A stretch of DNA of 64,000 nucleotides. It comes from Marivibrio halodurans. Its GTDB lineage: Bacteria > Pseudomonadota > Alphaproteobacteria > UBA8366 > Aestuariispiraceae. Shown piece after piece: positions 1 to 9,910 of this stretch (position 1 is the stretch's first letter; each line of letters opens with the position of its first letter). A model generated the notes under the pieces. That model ran no database searches. It had not been told where the DNA came from and saw only the letters and a program-made list of their open reading frames with translations. The stretch spans positions 1 to 64,000 of the forward strand of contig NZ_JAGMWN010000014.1 of the NCBI RefSeq assembly GCF_017963645.1, given 5' to 3'. Position numbers and translations under genes: made by a program.

Positions 1-37
1 AGCATGACGGCCCGGCATATCCCGCCGGCCCCGCCCC

Positions 38-2674
38 TCAGCGAAACTGATCAAGCAGCCGGTCGTAATAGTCGAGCTCGAAGCCGGGACGCGACCGGTC
101 GCCGGAGCGGCGGCGCAATTCATCCCGGATCTCGCGCGAGCGCTGCATCTCCGAGCCCGAGGGTACGCGCACATTCCCGTCCGCCGCCCCCCGGAAACTG
201 TCCGAGGGTTCGCGGCCGAAGGGGTCCGTGCTCTCCGCCCCGCCTTCGCCGGGCATCTGCTGGCCGACGCCGTTCTGTTGCGTGAAGCGCTCCATGAAGG
301 CGTTGCGCGCGGCCTCGGCGGCCGATTGCAACTGATCCATCGCGCGGCCCTGCGGGCCGACGGCGCGGTCGGGCCGTCCCTGGCGCAATGCCTCGCCGGA
401 TTGACGCATCTCGCCTTCGGCATTGCCGAAGGGTTGCGGGATGTCGCCCATCATCTCGCCGAAGCGGCGCATCACGTCGCCCAATTGCCGACGCAGCGCC
501 TCCTGCAACGCGGCGTCGGGCGACGGCACGTCGCCGTTCATGCCGTTGGAGCCGTCGCGCCGGGCGCGATCCGTCTCGCCCGGCTGGGTGCCCATCCCCT
601 CGCCGCTGCGTCCCTGCCCGTTCCGGTTCGATTCGTTGAAGGTCCGGTCCATCAATTCCTGCTGGCCGCGCATGATGTCCTGCAGGTCCTTCATCATGTC
701 CATCGCCTCGCGCGCATCGGGCGACATCTGCGGCATGACGCCCGCGCGCATGTTCTCCATCATCTGCTGAAGCTGGCTCAACATCTGCTGGGCGGCATCC
801 TTCATGCCGTTGCGCATCATCTCGCGGATCTGATCCATCATCTGGTTCAGGTCCTGCGGCCGCACGGTATTGGCCTGATTCTCGGGGTCGAGGGTCGGCA
901 TCTCCTCGCCGTTGCGCTGCTGGTCGCGAAGCTGCTCGGCCATGGCTTGCATATAGTCGTTCATGGCCTGCTGCAGCTCGTCCATCAGGCGTTCAAGCTC
1001 ATCCATCTCGGCGCCGCGCTCCAACGCCTCCTGCAAGGCGCGTTCCGCCGCCCGCAACCGCTCCAGCGCGAGCGAGGTGCCGCCATCCTCCAGATAAAGC
1101 GCGGTCTCCCAGAGTTGCCGCAACAGGCCCGCGATCGCGGCGGGCGATGGTTGCCGCCCTTGGCGGTCGAGTTCCAGGCGCCGAACCGCGCTGCCGAGCG
1201 AGAGGAAGACCGTCGGATCGCCGCCATAATGCTCCGTCTGCCACGCCAACGTATCGAGCCCGTCGCGCACCGCCTCGCGGTGCCCCACCGGGTCCCAGGC
1301 GAGTTGCCGCCGGAAATCGACGATCGCGCGCGCCACCGGGTGCTGGAAGACCCGCTGCGGCAGGGTGAGGGTCAGCGGCTCGCTCTCCCCCGTCTGGCCG
1401 ATCGCGTCCTCGGCTTGCAGCACCATTCGCACCTCGCCCCCCGCCCAAGGATGGGCCGTCAGATCGCGATAACTCGACAGCGCGTCACCGTTGCGCGCCG
1501 CGCCCGGCGCCGGAAGGTCGAGGGTGATCGCCTCCGCATCGTCCTGGGGACCGTCGACGCGGGTGAGGCGCGCGCGGGCCTTTTCCACCCCGTAGTCGTC
1601 ACGCGCGGCATAACTGATCCGAAGCGAGAGTTGCGGGGTCGCGCGCGGGCTCTCCGGCATCTCGATCACCGGCGGCTGGTCCGGCACGGCGGCGACGCGC
1701 CATCGGGCGACGGTCCGCCCCGCGATCTCCAGACGATAGAGGCCACCCGTCGTGATCGCCGTTTCCAGGCGCCGGGCATCGGGGCCGAAACGCTCGAACG
1801 ACACGGACGTCCCATCCGGAGCGGTCAGAACCGGCTCCTCCGGCGGGGTGGCCACCTGGATCGACAGGCGCGAGCCCACGGGCGCCGCGATGGTCTCCGG
1901 CTCCGCCGCCGGGCCGTTCGCGGCGGCCTCGGCCTGTCGCGCGCCATTCGCCGCGTCCCCATCGCGCCGTTCCCGCACCCCGTCGCGGTCTAGGAAGATC
2001 GGCGCCAGGCCCGTGTAGTCCGGCGGCGCGATCCAGGCATCGACCGCGACGCGCGCGACCGCGGCCGGATCGGAGAAAGCGGGCGAGAGAGCCTGAAGGA
2101 AGCGCGCGCCCCCTTGCGAGCCGGAGGCGAGAAACGCCCCGCCCAGCGCCACGAAGGCGACAAGGCGCAGCGCGCGCGGATCGCGATCGGCGACGCGCGG
2201 GCTGGGCGCGCCGACGCGCAGGGCCGCGATGCGCGCGGCGGCGCGGCGGCGATGCCGGCGCCACAGGGCCAGAGCCTGGGGGCTGGGATCGCTCGGCCGG
2301 TCGGCCAGCGTCTCCAGCGGGCGGTCGTCGAGATGATTGACCCGCTCCAGCCGCCGGCGGGCATCGGCGGCGGTGGGCGGGGCGATCCGCCGGAGCGCCC
2401 GCACCAGCAACAGAAGGAAGGCGAGCGCGAATCCCGCCAGGACCGCGCCATGCGCCCACCCGCCGAGCAGCGGGAGCGCGCCCGATACGGCGACCGCGAG
2501 GAACAGGGCCGTCACCGCGACCGGTGCCCAGGCTTCCCGCCATGCCCGTTCCAACAGCAGCGCCGCCCATGACAGGCCCAGCCGCCAAGCCATCGCGCCG
2601 GAACCGGGCGGTCGGGCGTCCGGCGCCTCGCGCGTCGGTCCGCTTCCGTCCCCCCGGTTCCTCGCGTCGATCAT
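38..2674 (-). CDS. TIGR02302 family (DUF4175-type) membrane protein
   Basis: A large alphaproteobacterial membrane protein of about 878 residues and unknown biochemical role. Three hydrophobic segments lie near residues 51-71, 75-92 and 169-185. A large extracytoplasmic-looking central region follows, then a methionine- and glutamine-rich helical stretch at about 555-678 with many MMD/QMM clusters, which is the hallmark of the TIGR02302 family. The open frame extends further upstream, but I chose the ATG at 2674 because it overlaps the lysA stop codon in an ATGA tetranucleotide, which points to translational coupling. It is the last gene of the leftward argH-lipoprotein-lysA operon. The family assignment is confident. 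The function is not known, although the lysA neighbourhood invites a cell-envelope guess. Confidence 0.85.
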   Translation of the reverse strand: MIDARNRGDGSGPTREAPDARPPGSGAMAWRLGLSWAALLLERAWREAWAPVAVTALFLAVAVSGALPLLGGWAHGAVLAGFALAFLLLLVRALRRIAPPTAADARRRLERVNHLDDRPLETLADRPSDPSPQALALWRRHRRRAAARIAALRVGAPSPRVADRDPRALRLVAFVALGGAFLASGSQGGARFLQALSPAFSDPAAVARVAVDAWIAPPDYTGLAPIFLDRDGVRERRDGDAANGARQAEAAANGPAAEPETIAAPVGSRLSIQVATPPEEPVLTAPDGTSVSFERFGPDARRLETAITTGGLYRLEIAGRTVARWRVAAVPDQPPVIEMPESPRATPQLSLRISYAARDDYGVEKARARLTRVDGPQDDAEAITLDLPAPGAARNGDALSSYRDLTAHPWAGGEVRMVLQAEDAIGQTGESEPLTLTLPQRVFQHPVARAIVDFRRQLAWDPVGHREAVRDGLDTLAWQTEHYGGDPTVFLSLGSAVRRLELDRQGRQPSPAAIAGLLRQLWETALYLEDGGTSLALERLRAAERALQEALERGAEMDELERLMDELQQAMNDYMQAMAEQLRDQQRNGEEMPTLDPENQANTVRPQDLNQMMDQIREMMRNGMKDAAQQMLSQLQQMMENMRAGVMPQMSPDAREAMDMMKDLQDIMRGQQELMDRTFNESNRNGQGRSGEGMGTQPGETDRARRDGSNGMNGDVPSPDAALQEALRRQLGDVMRRFGEMMGDIPQPFGNAEGEMRQSGEALRQGRPDRAVGPQGRAMDQLQSAAEAARNAFMERFTQQNGVGQQMPGEGGAESTDPFGREPSDSFRGAADGNVRVPSGSEMQRSREIRDELRRRSGDRSRPGFELDYYDRLLDQFR

Positions 2675-4008
2675 CCGTCGGCTCCGGCCGCCCGTCTGGG
2701 CGTCTCCTGATTGTCGGTCACGGACGGTTCCGGCGCATCCGCCCGCAACCAATCCGCCAAGCGATCCTGACCGATCATTTCGTCATAAGTTTGGCGCCCA
2801 CGCACCACCGCGTAGCGATCGCCATTCACCAACACCTCCGGCACCAGAAGCCGGCTGTTGTAGGTCGAGGCCATGACCGCGCCATAGGCGCCCGCGCTGC
2901 CGAACACCACCAAGTCGTCGGCGGCGAGCGGCGCGATCCGCCGGCCGGTGGCGAAGGTATCGCCGCTCTCGCAGACGGGGCCGACCACGTCATAGGCCAG
3001 CGGCTCCGCGTCCGCCTCCGGCTCCCGCACCCGCTGGATGCGATGATGCCCGTCATAGAGCGCCGGCCGGATCAGATCGTTCATCGCGGCGTCCAGCACC
3101 GCGAAGCGCTTTTCCCTACCCTGCTTGATATAGAGCGTGCGCGCCAGGAGAACACCGGCGTTGCCGACGATCATGCGCCCCGGCTCCAGCATAACCGGCA
3201 GGCCGAGATCGCCGACCGTCTCCGCCACCATCCGGGCATAGGCGTCGGGCGGCGGCGGGTCCTCCGCGTCGTAGGGAATGCCGAGACCGCCGCCGAGATC
3301 GAGGTGACGGATATCGAACCCGTCCGCCTGTAACGCCCTGGCGAGGTCCGCCACCCGCCCGAAGGCGGCGCGATAAGGGGCGAGATCGGTCAACTGGCTG
3401 CCGATATGCACCGCGATGGAGATCGGCGCCAGGCCCGGCAGGTCGCGCGCGCGGGCGAAGATCGCCGGCGCGTCGTCGATATCGATGCCGAACTTGTTCT
3501 CCTTCTTGCCGGTGGAGATCTTGGCGTGCGTCTTCGCGTCGACATCCGGATTGACGCGCAGCGCGATCGGCACCTCCGCACCCATGCCGCTCGCCACGCG
3601 GGAGAGCTGGTCGAGTTCGGCCACGGATTCGACATTGATCTGGGCGATCCCCGCCTCGATCGCGAAGGCCATCTCGGCCGCGCTCTTGCCGACGCCGGAG
3701 AAGACGATCTTCCCGCGCGGAACACCGGCGGCCAGCGCACGCCGCAATTCCCCTTCCGAGACCACATCGGCGCCCGCGCCGAGCTGGGCGAGCGTCGCGA
3801 TGACCGCCTGATTGCTGTTCGCCTTGACCGCGTAGCAGACCGTCGCGTCCAAACCGGTGGCGGCGAAGGCATCGGCGAACACGCGGTAATGCCGGGTCAG
3901 CGTCGCCGTCGAATAGACATAGACGGGCGTCCCGACCTCGGCCGCGATGCGCGGCAGGGGTACGCCCTCCGCATGCAACACGCCGTTCCTGTATTCGAAA
4001 TGGTTCAC
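2671..4008 (-). CDS. lysA: Diaminopimelate decarboxylase
   Basis: PLP-dependent decarboxylation of meso-diaminopimelate to lysine in the cytoplasm, the last step of lysine synthesis. The protein is 445 residues, slightly above the usual 415-430. It has a YAVKANSN motif with the PLP lysine at about residue 62, a HIGSQ motif, a glycine-rich phosphate loop (DLGGGLGIPY) and the family CESGD motif near the C-terminus. The open frame continues upstream, but the conserved N-terminus (NHFEYRNGVLHAEGV) begins at the GTG at 4008, just after the stop of the small lipoprotein gene, so I take that GTG as the start. The 3' end overlaps the TIGR02302 start by 4 bases. The gene order argH, small lipoprotein, lysA is common in Proteobacteria. 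Confidence 0.96.
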   Translation of the reverse strand: MNHFEYRNGVLHAEGVPLPRIAAEVGTPVYVYSTATLTRHYRVFADAFAATGLDATVCYAVKANSNQAVIATLAQLGAGADVVSEGELRRALAAGVPRGKIVFSGVGKSAAEMAFAIEAGIAQINVESVAELDQLSRVASGMGAEVPIALRVNPDVDAKTHAKISTGKKENKFGIDIDDAPAIFARARDLPGLAPISIAVHIGSQLTDLAPYRAAFGRVADLARALQADGFDIRHLDLGGGLGIPYDAEDPPPPDAYARMVAETVGDLGLPVMLEPGRMIVGNAGVLLARTLYIKQGREKRFAVLDAAMNDLIRPALYDGHHRIQRVREPEADAEPLAYDVVGPVCESGDTFATGRRIAPLAADDLVVFGSAGAYGAVMASTYNSRLLVPEVLVNGDRYAVVRGRQTYDEMIGQDRLADWLRADAPEPSVTDNQETPRRAAGADG

Positions 4009-4013
4009 GGGCC

Positions 4014-4166
4014 TCAGCCTTCCGACGGATAGGTGCGCGGATAGGGGGCACCGTCCCCCGCCGGCGGCTTCGGCGAGCCTTCCTTGCCGCACCCCGCGAG
4101 CAGACCGCCCGCCAGCAACCCGATCGCCAGCAGGCCGGCGATGCGCCGAAGCCGTTCCGTCATCAT
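4014..4166 (-). CDS. Small LptM-like (YifL-type) lipoprotein
   Basis: A 50-residue protein with a short basic n-region, a hydrophobic stretch and a lipobox (LLAGC), so it should be processed by signal peptidase II to a lipoprotein of roughly 27 residues. After the cysteine comes a short lysine- and proline-containing tail (GKEGSPKPP) typical of the small lipoproteins encoded before lysA or dapF. In E. coli the equivalent LptM (YifL) assists maturation of the LPS translocon LptD; whether this gene does the same is an inference from position and size. The start ATG overlaps the argH stop (ATGA), and the gene ends 5 bases before the lysA GTG. A second in-frame ATG follows immediately. Confidence 0.8.
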   Translation of the reverse strand: MMTERLRRIAGLLAIGLLAGGLLAGCGKEGSPKPPAGDGAPYPRTYPSEG

Positions 4167-5599
4167 GCCTCGTCTCCCTTCCTCGATGCGGTGCCCCGCG
4201 CTTCGCCCGGGGCCGCGCGCAGGAATCGATCGCGCGCGCGGTGGGCGGCGGCGCGAACCTGTTCCGGCGCGGTACCCCCGTGACTCGTCCGGCTGGCCGC
4301 CGAGGCATCCGGCGACAGGACGGAGTATATATCCTCCGTGATGCGCGGTTCCACCCGTTGCATCGTGGGGAGATCGAGCGCCGCGAGGTCGCAGCCGCGC
4401 TCCTCCGCCGCGCGCACGATGGCGCCGGTGACATGGTGCGCATCCCGGAAGGGCAGGCCCAGCACGCGCACGCACCAATCGGCCAGATCGGTGGCGGTGG
4501 GGAACCCCTTCTCCAGCGCGCGGCGCATATTCTCGGGCCGGGGGGTCATATCATCGACCATGCCGGTCATGGCGGCGACGGCGAGAGCGAGGGTATCGGC
4601 CGCCTCGAAGACCGGTTCCTTGTCTTCCTGCATGTCCTTGCCGTAGGTCATCGGCAGCCCCTTCATGACGGTCGCGAGGGTCATGAAGGCACCCAGGACG
4701 CGCCCCGGCTTGGCGCGCACCAGCTCGGCCGCGTCCGGGTTCTTCTTCTGCGGCATGATCGAACTGCCGGTGGTGAAGGCGTCGGTCAGCGCGACGAAGC
4801 CGAAGGGCTCCGACATCCAGATCACGATCTCCTCCGCCAAGCGCGAGAGATGCACCGCGTGGATCGAGGCCGCGGCCAGGAATTCCAGCGCGAAATCGCG
4901 CGCGGCGACGCTGTCCATCGAATTCTCGGTCGGGCGGTCGAAGCCCAGCGCCTCGGCCGTGCGATGACGGTCGATCGGAAAGGAGGTCCCGGCGAGCGCG
5001 GCCGCCCCCAGCGGACATTCATTGAGGCGCGCGCGGCAATCCCGCACCCGCCCCCGGTCGCGCCCGACCATCTCGACATAGGCCATCAGGTGATGGCCGA
5101 AGGTTACGGGCTGGGCCGTTTGAAGGTGCGTATAGCCCGGCATCAGCACGTCGGCATGCGCCTCCGCCTTGTCGATCAGCGCGCGCTGAAGGTCGGCCAT
5201 CGCCGGCTCCAACTCGTCGATCGCGCCGCGCAGCCAAAGCCGGAAATCCGTCACCACCTGGTCGTTGCGGCTGCGCGCGGTGTGCAGGCGACCGGCCGGC
5301 TCCCCGATCAGCTCCTTGAGCCGCGCTTCCACATTCATGTGGATGTCCTCGAGTTCCGCCTTGAAGTCGAAATGCCCGTCCTCGATCTCCCGCGCGATAC
5401 GCTCCAAGCCACCATGGATCGCGTCGCGGTCGCCGTCCGAAATGATGCCTTGCGCGGCCAGCATGTCGGAATGCGCCTTCGAGCCGCGGATATCCTGCGC
5501 GGCGAAGCGCCGGTCGACATCGATCGATGCGTTGATTTCCTGCATGATGGCCGAGGGGCCCGCGGCGAAACGCCCGCCCCACATCTCGTTCGCGCTCAT
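4163..5599 (-). CDS. argH: Argininosuccinate lyase
   Basis: Cleaves argininosuccinate to arginine and fumarate, the final step of arginine synthesis, as a cytoplasmic homotetramer. The product is 478 residues, close to the family length of about 460. It begins [11 protein letters not shown], and WGGRF is the typical start of the family. It also has the [10 protein letters not shown] substrate loop and the fumarase/aspartase signature [11 protein letters not shown] around residue 280-295. The open frame runs another 53 codons upstream without family similarity, so the ATG at 5599 is preferred. It is the first gene of the leftward operon and is divergent from the tlpA-like gene, with about 120 bases between them for both promoters. 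Confidence 0.97.
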   Translation of the reverse strand: MSANEMWGGRFAAGPSAIMQEINASIDVDRRFAAQDIRGSKAHSDMLAAQGIISDGDRDAIHGGLERIAREIEDGHFDFKAELEDIHMNVEARLKELIGEPAGRLHTARSRNDQVVTDFRLWLRGAIDELEPAMADLQRALIDKAEAHADVLMPGYTHLQTAQPVTFGHHLMAYVEMVGRDRGRVRDCRARLNECPLGAAALAGTSFPIDRHRTAEALGFDRPTENSMDSVAARDFALEFLAAASIHAVHLSRLAEEIVIWMSEPFGFVALTDAFTTGSSIMPQKKNPDAAELVRAKPGRVLGAFMTLATVMKGLPMTYGKDMQEDKEPVFEAADTLALAVAAMTGMVDDMTPRPENMRRALEKGFPTATDLADWCVRVLGLPFRDAHHVTGAIVRAAEERGCDLAALDLPTMQRVEPRITEDIYSVLSPDASAASRTSHGGTAPEQVRAAAHRARDRFLRAAPGEARGTASRKGDEA

Positions 5600-5721
5600 G
5601 ACCCTGCTCTTGCCTTCATCCCGTTGCGGCGCCAGATTGATTCGCGGTCCCGTAGGTCGATCCCGTATCGCCGATCCGGCGATAGCATGCGGAGAGCCCT
5701 GTTCGAAGGAACGATATCGCG

Positions 5722-6414
5722 ATGCGCGCCCGTGCCGAGCCACTTTCCCCCGAAACACATGCCGGAAAGCCGGGGCGGAAGTCGCTTCGCCATGACCCGG
5801 CCCGCCGAACGGCGCTTCGCTTCATGGCCGGCGGGGCGGCGCTATCGCTCACCGCCTCGCTCGTTCTCTCGCATGCGGGGCGGGCCCGCGCGGCGGACTA
5901 TCCGCCGACGAACGGGGCGATGCAAGGCTTCATCCTCTATGACAGGCGTCGCGAACCCGCGACGGAGCCCTTTCTGGACGGGACGGGCGACACCCGGCAT
6001 TTCAAGGATTTCCGGGGGCGAGTCCTGTTGGTCAATTTCTGGGCCACCTGGTGCGCGCCCTGCATCGAGGAGATGCCGGATCTGGCCGCGCTTCAGGACG
6101 GCATGGGAGGAGAGGATTTCACCGTCCTGGCGATCAGCCAGGACCGGGGCGGCCGGGATGTGGCGGAGCCCTTCGTCCGCGACCGGCTGGGCCTGCCGCG
6201 CCTGCCGGTCTTCTACGATCCGAACAGCGCGCTGGGCCGCGCCATGGGCGTGAAGGGGCTGCCCACCACCTTCCTGATAGACCGCCGGGGCCGCGCCGTC
6301 GGCCATTTCCTGGGCGCGGCGAAGTGGAATGCCGCCGACGCGCGGGAGATGATCCGCCACGTCATCGACGAGAGCGAATCGGACGGACTCGACCAACCGC
6401 TCGATCAGGCCTAG
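5722..6414 (+). CDS. TlpA/ResA-like periplasmic thiol-disulfide oxidoreductase
   Basis: A 230-residue secreted or membrane-anchored thioredoxin-fold protein. The N-terminus carries an arginine pair before a hydrophobic segment ([16 protein letters not shown]), a possible Tat or Sec signal anchor. The AhpC/TSA-Redoxin-type domain follows, with the redox motif WCAPC at about residues 109-113 and the cis-proline strand (GLPTTFLID). Such proteins reduce disulfides on apocytochromes or other periplasmic clients. The lack of neighbouring cytochrome maturation genes leaves the client unknown. A GAAGGAAC ribosome binding site lies just upstream of the ATG at 5722. Its divergence from argH is a common alphaproteobacterial arrangement. 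Confidence 0.88.
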   Translation: MRARAEPLSPETHAGKPGRKSLRHDPARRTALRFMAGGAALSLTASLVLSHAGRARAADYPPTNGAMQGFILYDRRREPATEPFLDGTGDTRHFKDFRGRVLLVNFWATWCAPCIEEMPDLAALQDGMGGEDFTVLAISQDRGGRDVAEPFVRDRLGLPRLPVFYDPNSALGRAMGVKGLPTTFLIDRRGRAVGHFLGAAKWNAADAREMIRHVIDESESDGLDQPLDQA

Positions 6415-6707
6415 GAATAGCCGGTCTTTCCTGGCTAATCTGCCGTCGACGGGGCCGGTCGGCGGAGACGCCCGGTCGCCCCGGATAATGAAGCCGGGCA
6501 AGGGACTTCCATGCCGCAGGAGTCCTTGGAAACGTATAGGGGTAGGGGCGATACGGCCCATGGGGAAGAACACAGCCCACGGGGAGGGTCCGAGGGCGAT
6601 GTGGTCGAAACAATGGGGCGAAATCAACGCCCCAGGGGAACGCGGCATTTCATGCGCCGCGATAAAGGGGCTTGCGGCACGGCCGCGATCAAGGGGGACG
6701 ACAGCGC
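6415..6707. other. Intergenic leader before the binding-protein gene
   Basis: About 290 bases without a credible gene. It holds a perfect 7-bp-arm hairpin at 6614-6634 (TGGGGCG, 7-base loop, CGCCCCA) and several purine-rich blocks. I found no convincing terminator for the upstream tlpA-like gene and no recognisable riboswitch. It probably contains the promoter and 5' leader of the binding-protein/kinase operon. Confidence 0.4.
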
Positions 6708-7829
6708 ATGCGATATCCGACGGCGACGAACCGCGACGGAACGGTCGATCGCGGGCAAGGACCCACGCGGGGAATCGCGCGGCGGGCCGGCCATTTCCTC
6801 GCGATCGCCGTCCTGTCACTCGCGCTTCCGCTGGCCGCCCTGCCCCCTGAAGCCGCCCAGGCACAGGACGGGTCGGAAACCTTGGACCGGATCCGGGACG
6901 AGGGGCTATTGCGATGCGGGGTCATCCGCAGCGGCATCGGCGTCTCCGAGATCGATCAGACCGGCCGATGGAGCGGGTTCTTTCCCGATTTCTGCCGGGC
7001 GATCGCGGCCGCCGTGATCGGCGACCCCGAAGCGGTGGAATGGATCGAGGTCAATTACGTCGTTCGGTTCGACGCACTCAACGCCGACGCCTTCGATATC
7101 CTGATGTCCAACACCACCTGGACCGCCACGCGCGACACGGAACTCGGCCTCGCCTTCACGCAACCGATCTATTACGATGGTCAGGGGTTCCTCGGGCATC
7201 GCGCGCTGGACGCCAGGCGGCTGGACGACATGCCGGACGGCACCAGCGTGTGCGTCAGCAAGAACACGACGACGATCCGCAATCTCGAGGAACTGGTGCG
7301 CACGCGCTATCCAAGCTTCTCGATCCGTGCCTATGAGTCGCTGGAAGGTGTTTACTCCTCCTTCTTCAGCCGGGAATGCGACCTGATGACCCAGGACCGC
7401 GTCGCGCTGGTCTCCCAGCGTCTCAACCGGGCGTCCGATCCGGAACAGTTCGTGCTGTTCGAGGATGTCGTGTCCAAGGAGCCGCTGGGCCCCACGATCC
7501 GACGAGGCGACGAGGACTGGCATGATATGGTGCAATGGGTCATCTTCGTCCTGATCCTCGCCGAGGAACACGGCATCACGGCCGCCACGATCGACGATTT
7601 CGCCGACAGCACGAACCCGGAGGTTCGGCGGCTGCTCGGGCTCGATTCCGGCGTGGGGGCGTTGTTCGGGCTCGACGACAACTGGGCGCGCCGGGCGATC
7701 GTGGCGACCGGGAACTATGGTGAGATTTATGAGCGCAATCTCGGCGAAGGATCGCCCTTGCGCATCCCGCGCGGCCTGAACGCGCTGTGGACGGATGGTG
7801 GTTTGATCTACGCGCCGCCACTGCGCTGA
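6708..7829 (+). CDS. Amino-acid-type ABC substrate-binding protein (AapJ/BztA-like), next to a sensor kinase
   Basis: A periplasmic solute-binding protein of 373 residues. A signal peptide with a basic n-region and long hydrophobic core ends near AQAQD, followed by a type II periplasmic-binding fold. Recognisable segments are LLRCGVIRSGIGVSE, the DFCRAIAAAV helix, FDILMSNTTWT and the C-terminal GGLIYAPPLR found in general L-amino acid receptors. The ATG at 6708 is preferred over one 36 bases upstream because it follows a purine-rich AAGGGGG and leads straight into the signal peptide. No permease or ATPase gene is nearby. Instead the gene is followed 40 bases later by a sensor kinase, suggesting it serves as a ligand sensor rather than, or as well as, a transporter component. 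Confidence 0.85.
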   Translation: MRYPTATNRDGTVDRGQGPTRGIARRAGHFLAIAVLSLALPLAALPPEAAQAQDGSETLDRIRDEGLLRCGVIRSGIGVSEIDQTGRWSGFFPDFCRAIAAAVIGDPEAVEWIEVNYVVRFDALNADAFDILMSNTTWTATRDTELGLAFTQPIYYDGQGFLGHRALDARRLDDMPDGTSVCVSKNTTTIRNLEELVRTRYPSFSIRAYESLEGVYSSFFSRECDLMTQDRVALVSQRLNRASDPEQFVLFEDVVSKEPLGPTIRRGDEDWHDMVQWVIFVLILAEEHGITAATIDDFADSTNPEVRRLLGLDSGVGALFGLDDNWARRAIVATGNYGEIYERNLGEGSPLRIPRGLNALWTDGGLIYAPPLR

Positions 7830-7869
7830 CGGCCCGATACCGCCCGTGGGTCGAGAGGATTGTGGTTCG

Positions 7870-9870
7870 GTGCGCTGGTCGTTGATATCCGTTCGGTTCG
7901 TCGCCGCGATCGCCGTATTCGGCGTCGTGACTTGCGGCAGCCTCCTGATCGCCGTGCTGATCTTTCAGGATTTGCGCGGCGGCTTCGACCTGTTGCGCAC
8001 GCGCACCGTGCCGCAACTGATTGATGCCGGCCGGATCGCGCAATATTCCCAGGCGATCGCTTCCATCGCCCCCCAGTTGGCGGCGGTGGAGACCGATTAT
8101 GCCCGGCGCACGGTCAATCACGAGATCGACGATCAATTCCAACTGCTCGACCGCTATCTCGACGCGCTGGCGGTGGAGGATTATCTGGAGAGCGGCACCG
8201 GGGCGGCGGCGTTGGAACGGATCGTCGACGAGCGGCGCGCGCTGACCGCGAACCTGAAGCATCTGGACGAGACGGTTCGCGAACGGCTTCGCGTCGACCA
8301 GCGATTGAGCGAACAGTTAAGCGCGCTGCGTAAGCTGATGAACCGGTCCTACGACCTGCATGCGGGCCGCATGGCGCGCGCGCTGCAGGATGATGGCGCG
8401 GGGTTGCCTAATTTCGGCGGGCCGAGCGGTCTCGCCACGCAACACCGATGGCTGGAAACCTATGATCGGTTACTGACCGAGGGGCTGACCCTCTCTGGCA
8501 TATCCAACCCGGCACTGGTGCGGCGAAACGCGCGGACGGCGGACACGCTGCTGAAGACATTGCGCGCGGATATGCATGTCGTCGAGGCGATCGGCGAGGA
8601 TACCGCGGCCCCTCTCAAGGATCTTCTGGCCAAGGCGGAAAGATTGATCGAGTCGGACGCGGACAACCTGTTCGCCACCAAGACCCGCCTGGAAGCGATG
8701 CGCAGCGCGCAGAACGGCCTGCTCGCGCGCAACAAGATCCTTGCCAACCGGTTCGTCGGAGCATCCCGCGACCTCTCGTCCCTGCTGCAGGAAGCGACCG
8801 GCGCGATGAGCGCGCGCTACAGCCGAACCGCCCAGGACAGTGTCCTCGTGCTGTCGGCGATCGTCCTGCTGGGCGTGCTGGCGGTTGCGGGGCTCTGGGG
8901 CTATGCGCGGCGGCGCGTGTTGAGCCGGCTCGACCGGCTGAGCTTCGCGCTCCACGCGCAGCGCCATGGCGAGGCCGAGCCTATTCCCGAGGAAGGGCGC
9001 GACGAGATCGCCCAGATCGCCCAGGCCGCCCGGCATTTCGTCGACGGCGTCAACGAGCGCGAGCAACGCCTGCGCCACGCCAAGGAACAAGCCGAACGCT
9101 TCGCCGCCGAGGCGGAAGCCGCCAACCGCGCCAAATCGATCTTCCTGGCCAGCATGAGCCACGAGTTGCGCACGCCGCTAAACGCGATCATCGGATTTTC
9201 CGACCTGCTGGTCGGCGGCAAGGCGGAGGGCCGCGCCGACGAATATGCCCAGGACATCAACGATAGCGGCCGGCACCTTCTGCTGCTGATCAACGACCTG
9301 CTCGACTATACCAAGATCGAGGCCGGCCAGCGGGAGATCGCGCCCGTGCCGATCGACGCGGCGCGCACGATTCGCGATCTGGAACGCCTCGTCCATGTTC
9401 AAATGGGCGAGCGAAACCTGTCCATCCGCTATGACTTCCCCGAGGATGCGCGCATCCGCGCCGACCAGACGGCCTTCCGGCAGGTGATCCTCAACCTGCT
9501 CTCCAACGCCACGAAATTTTCCTACGAGGGCGAGGAAATTCGCATCGCCGCCGAGCCGATCGAAGGCTACCTGCATATTTCCGTCACCGACCGTGGCGTC
9601 GGCATCGCGGCGGAGGAAATCGAACGCGTGATGCAACCCTTCCACCAGGAAACCACCAGCTATACCAAGCGCATGGGCGGAACGGGCCTCGGCCTCGCGA
9701 TCGTCGACAGCCTCGTGCGCCTGCATGGCGGAACGACCCGGATCGAAAGCGTGAAGGGAAAGGGGGCGACGGTGACGGTCGCCTTCCCCGTCCTTGGCGA
9801 CGAACAGGACACGCCCACGAACCGCGCGGCCACCCCCGGCGAGACGCCGACGCCGACATCCGCCAAATAA
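7870..9870 (+). CDS. Membrane sensor histidine kinase with TorS-like helical periplasmic domain
   Basis: A 666-residue inner-membrane kinase. TM1 lies near the N-terminus and TM2 near residues 310-335. Between them is about 280 residues of all-helical periplasmic region whose character (SQAIASIAPQLAAVETDYARR, long amphipathic helices) recalls the TorS sensor module, which reads a periplasmic binding protein. Then come a HAMP-like linker, a HisKA domain with SHELRTPLNAI (phospho-acceptor His about residue 431) and a HATPase with NLLSNATKF, DRGVGI and GGTGLGLAI. No receiver or Hpt domain is attached, unlike TorS, and no response regulator is adjacent. I prefer the GTG at 7870, which has an AGAGGA-type site upstream; an in-frame GTG at 7846 is an alternative. 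It is co-transcribed with the binding protein. Confidence 0.88.
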   Translation: MRWSLISVRFVAAIAVFGVVTCGSLLIAVLIFQDLRGGFDLLRTRTVPQLIDAGRIAQYSQAIASIAPQLAAVETDYARRTVNHEIDDQFQLLDRYLDALAVEDYLESGTGAAALERIVDERRALTANLKHLDETVRERLRVDQRLSEQLSALRKLMNRSYDLHAGRMARALQDDGAGLPNFGGPSGLATQHRWLETYDRLLTEGLTLSGISNPALVRRNARTADTLLKTLRADMHVVEAIGEDTAAPLKDLLAKAERLIESDADNLFATKTRLEAMRSAQNGLLARNKILANRFVGASRDLSSLLQEATGAMSARYSRTAQDSVLVLSAIVLLGVLAVAGLWGYARRRVLSRLDRLSFALHAQRHGEAEPIPEEGRDEIAQIAQAARHFVDGVNEREQRLRHAKEQAERFAAEAEAANRAKSIFLASMSHELRTPLNAIIGFSDLLVGGKAEGRADEYAQDINDSGRHLLLLINDLLDYTKIEAGQREIAPVPIDAARTIRDLERLVHVQMGERNLSIRYDFPEDARIRADQTAFRQVILNLLSNATKFSYEGEEIRIAAEPIEGYLHISVTDRGVGIAAEEIERVMQPFHQETTSYTKRMGGTGLGLAIVDSLVRLHGGTTRIESVKGKGATVTVAFPVLGDEQDTPTNRAATPGETPTPTSAK

Positions 9871-9910
9871 CGAATCCCGTCACACGGGCGACGCCCCCCC
9901 CCTTCGCCCT

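Noticed and set aside
278-1993. 571-codon open frame on the + strand opposite the TIGR02302 gene
   Set aside because: Antisense shadow caused by high GC at third positions. The minus-strand frame has TM segments and the family-specific Met/Gln-rich region; the + frame is His/Arg-rich with no domain signal.
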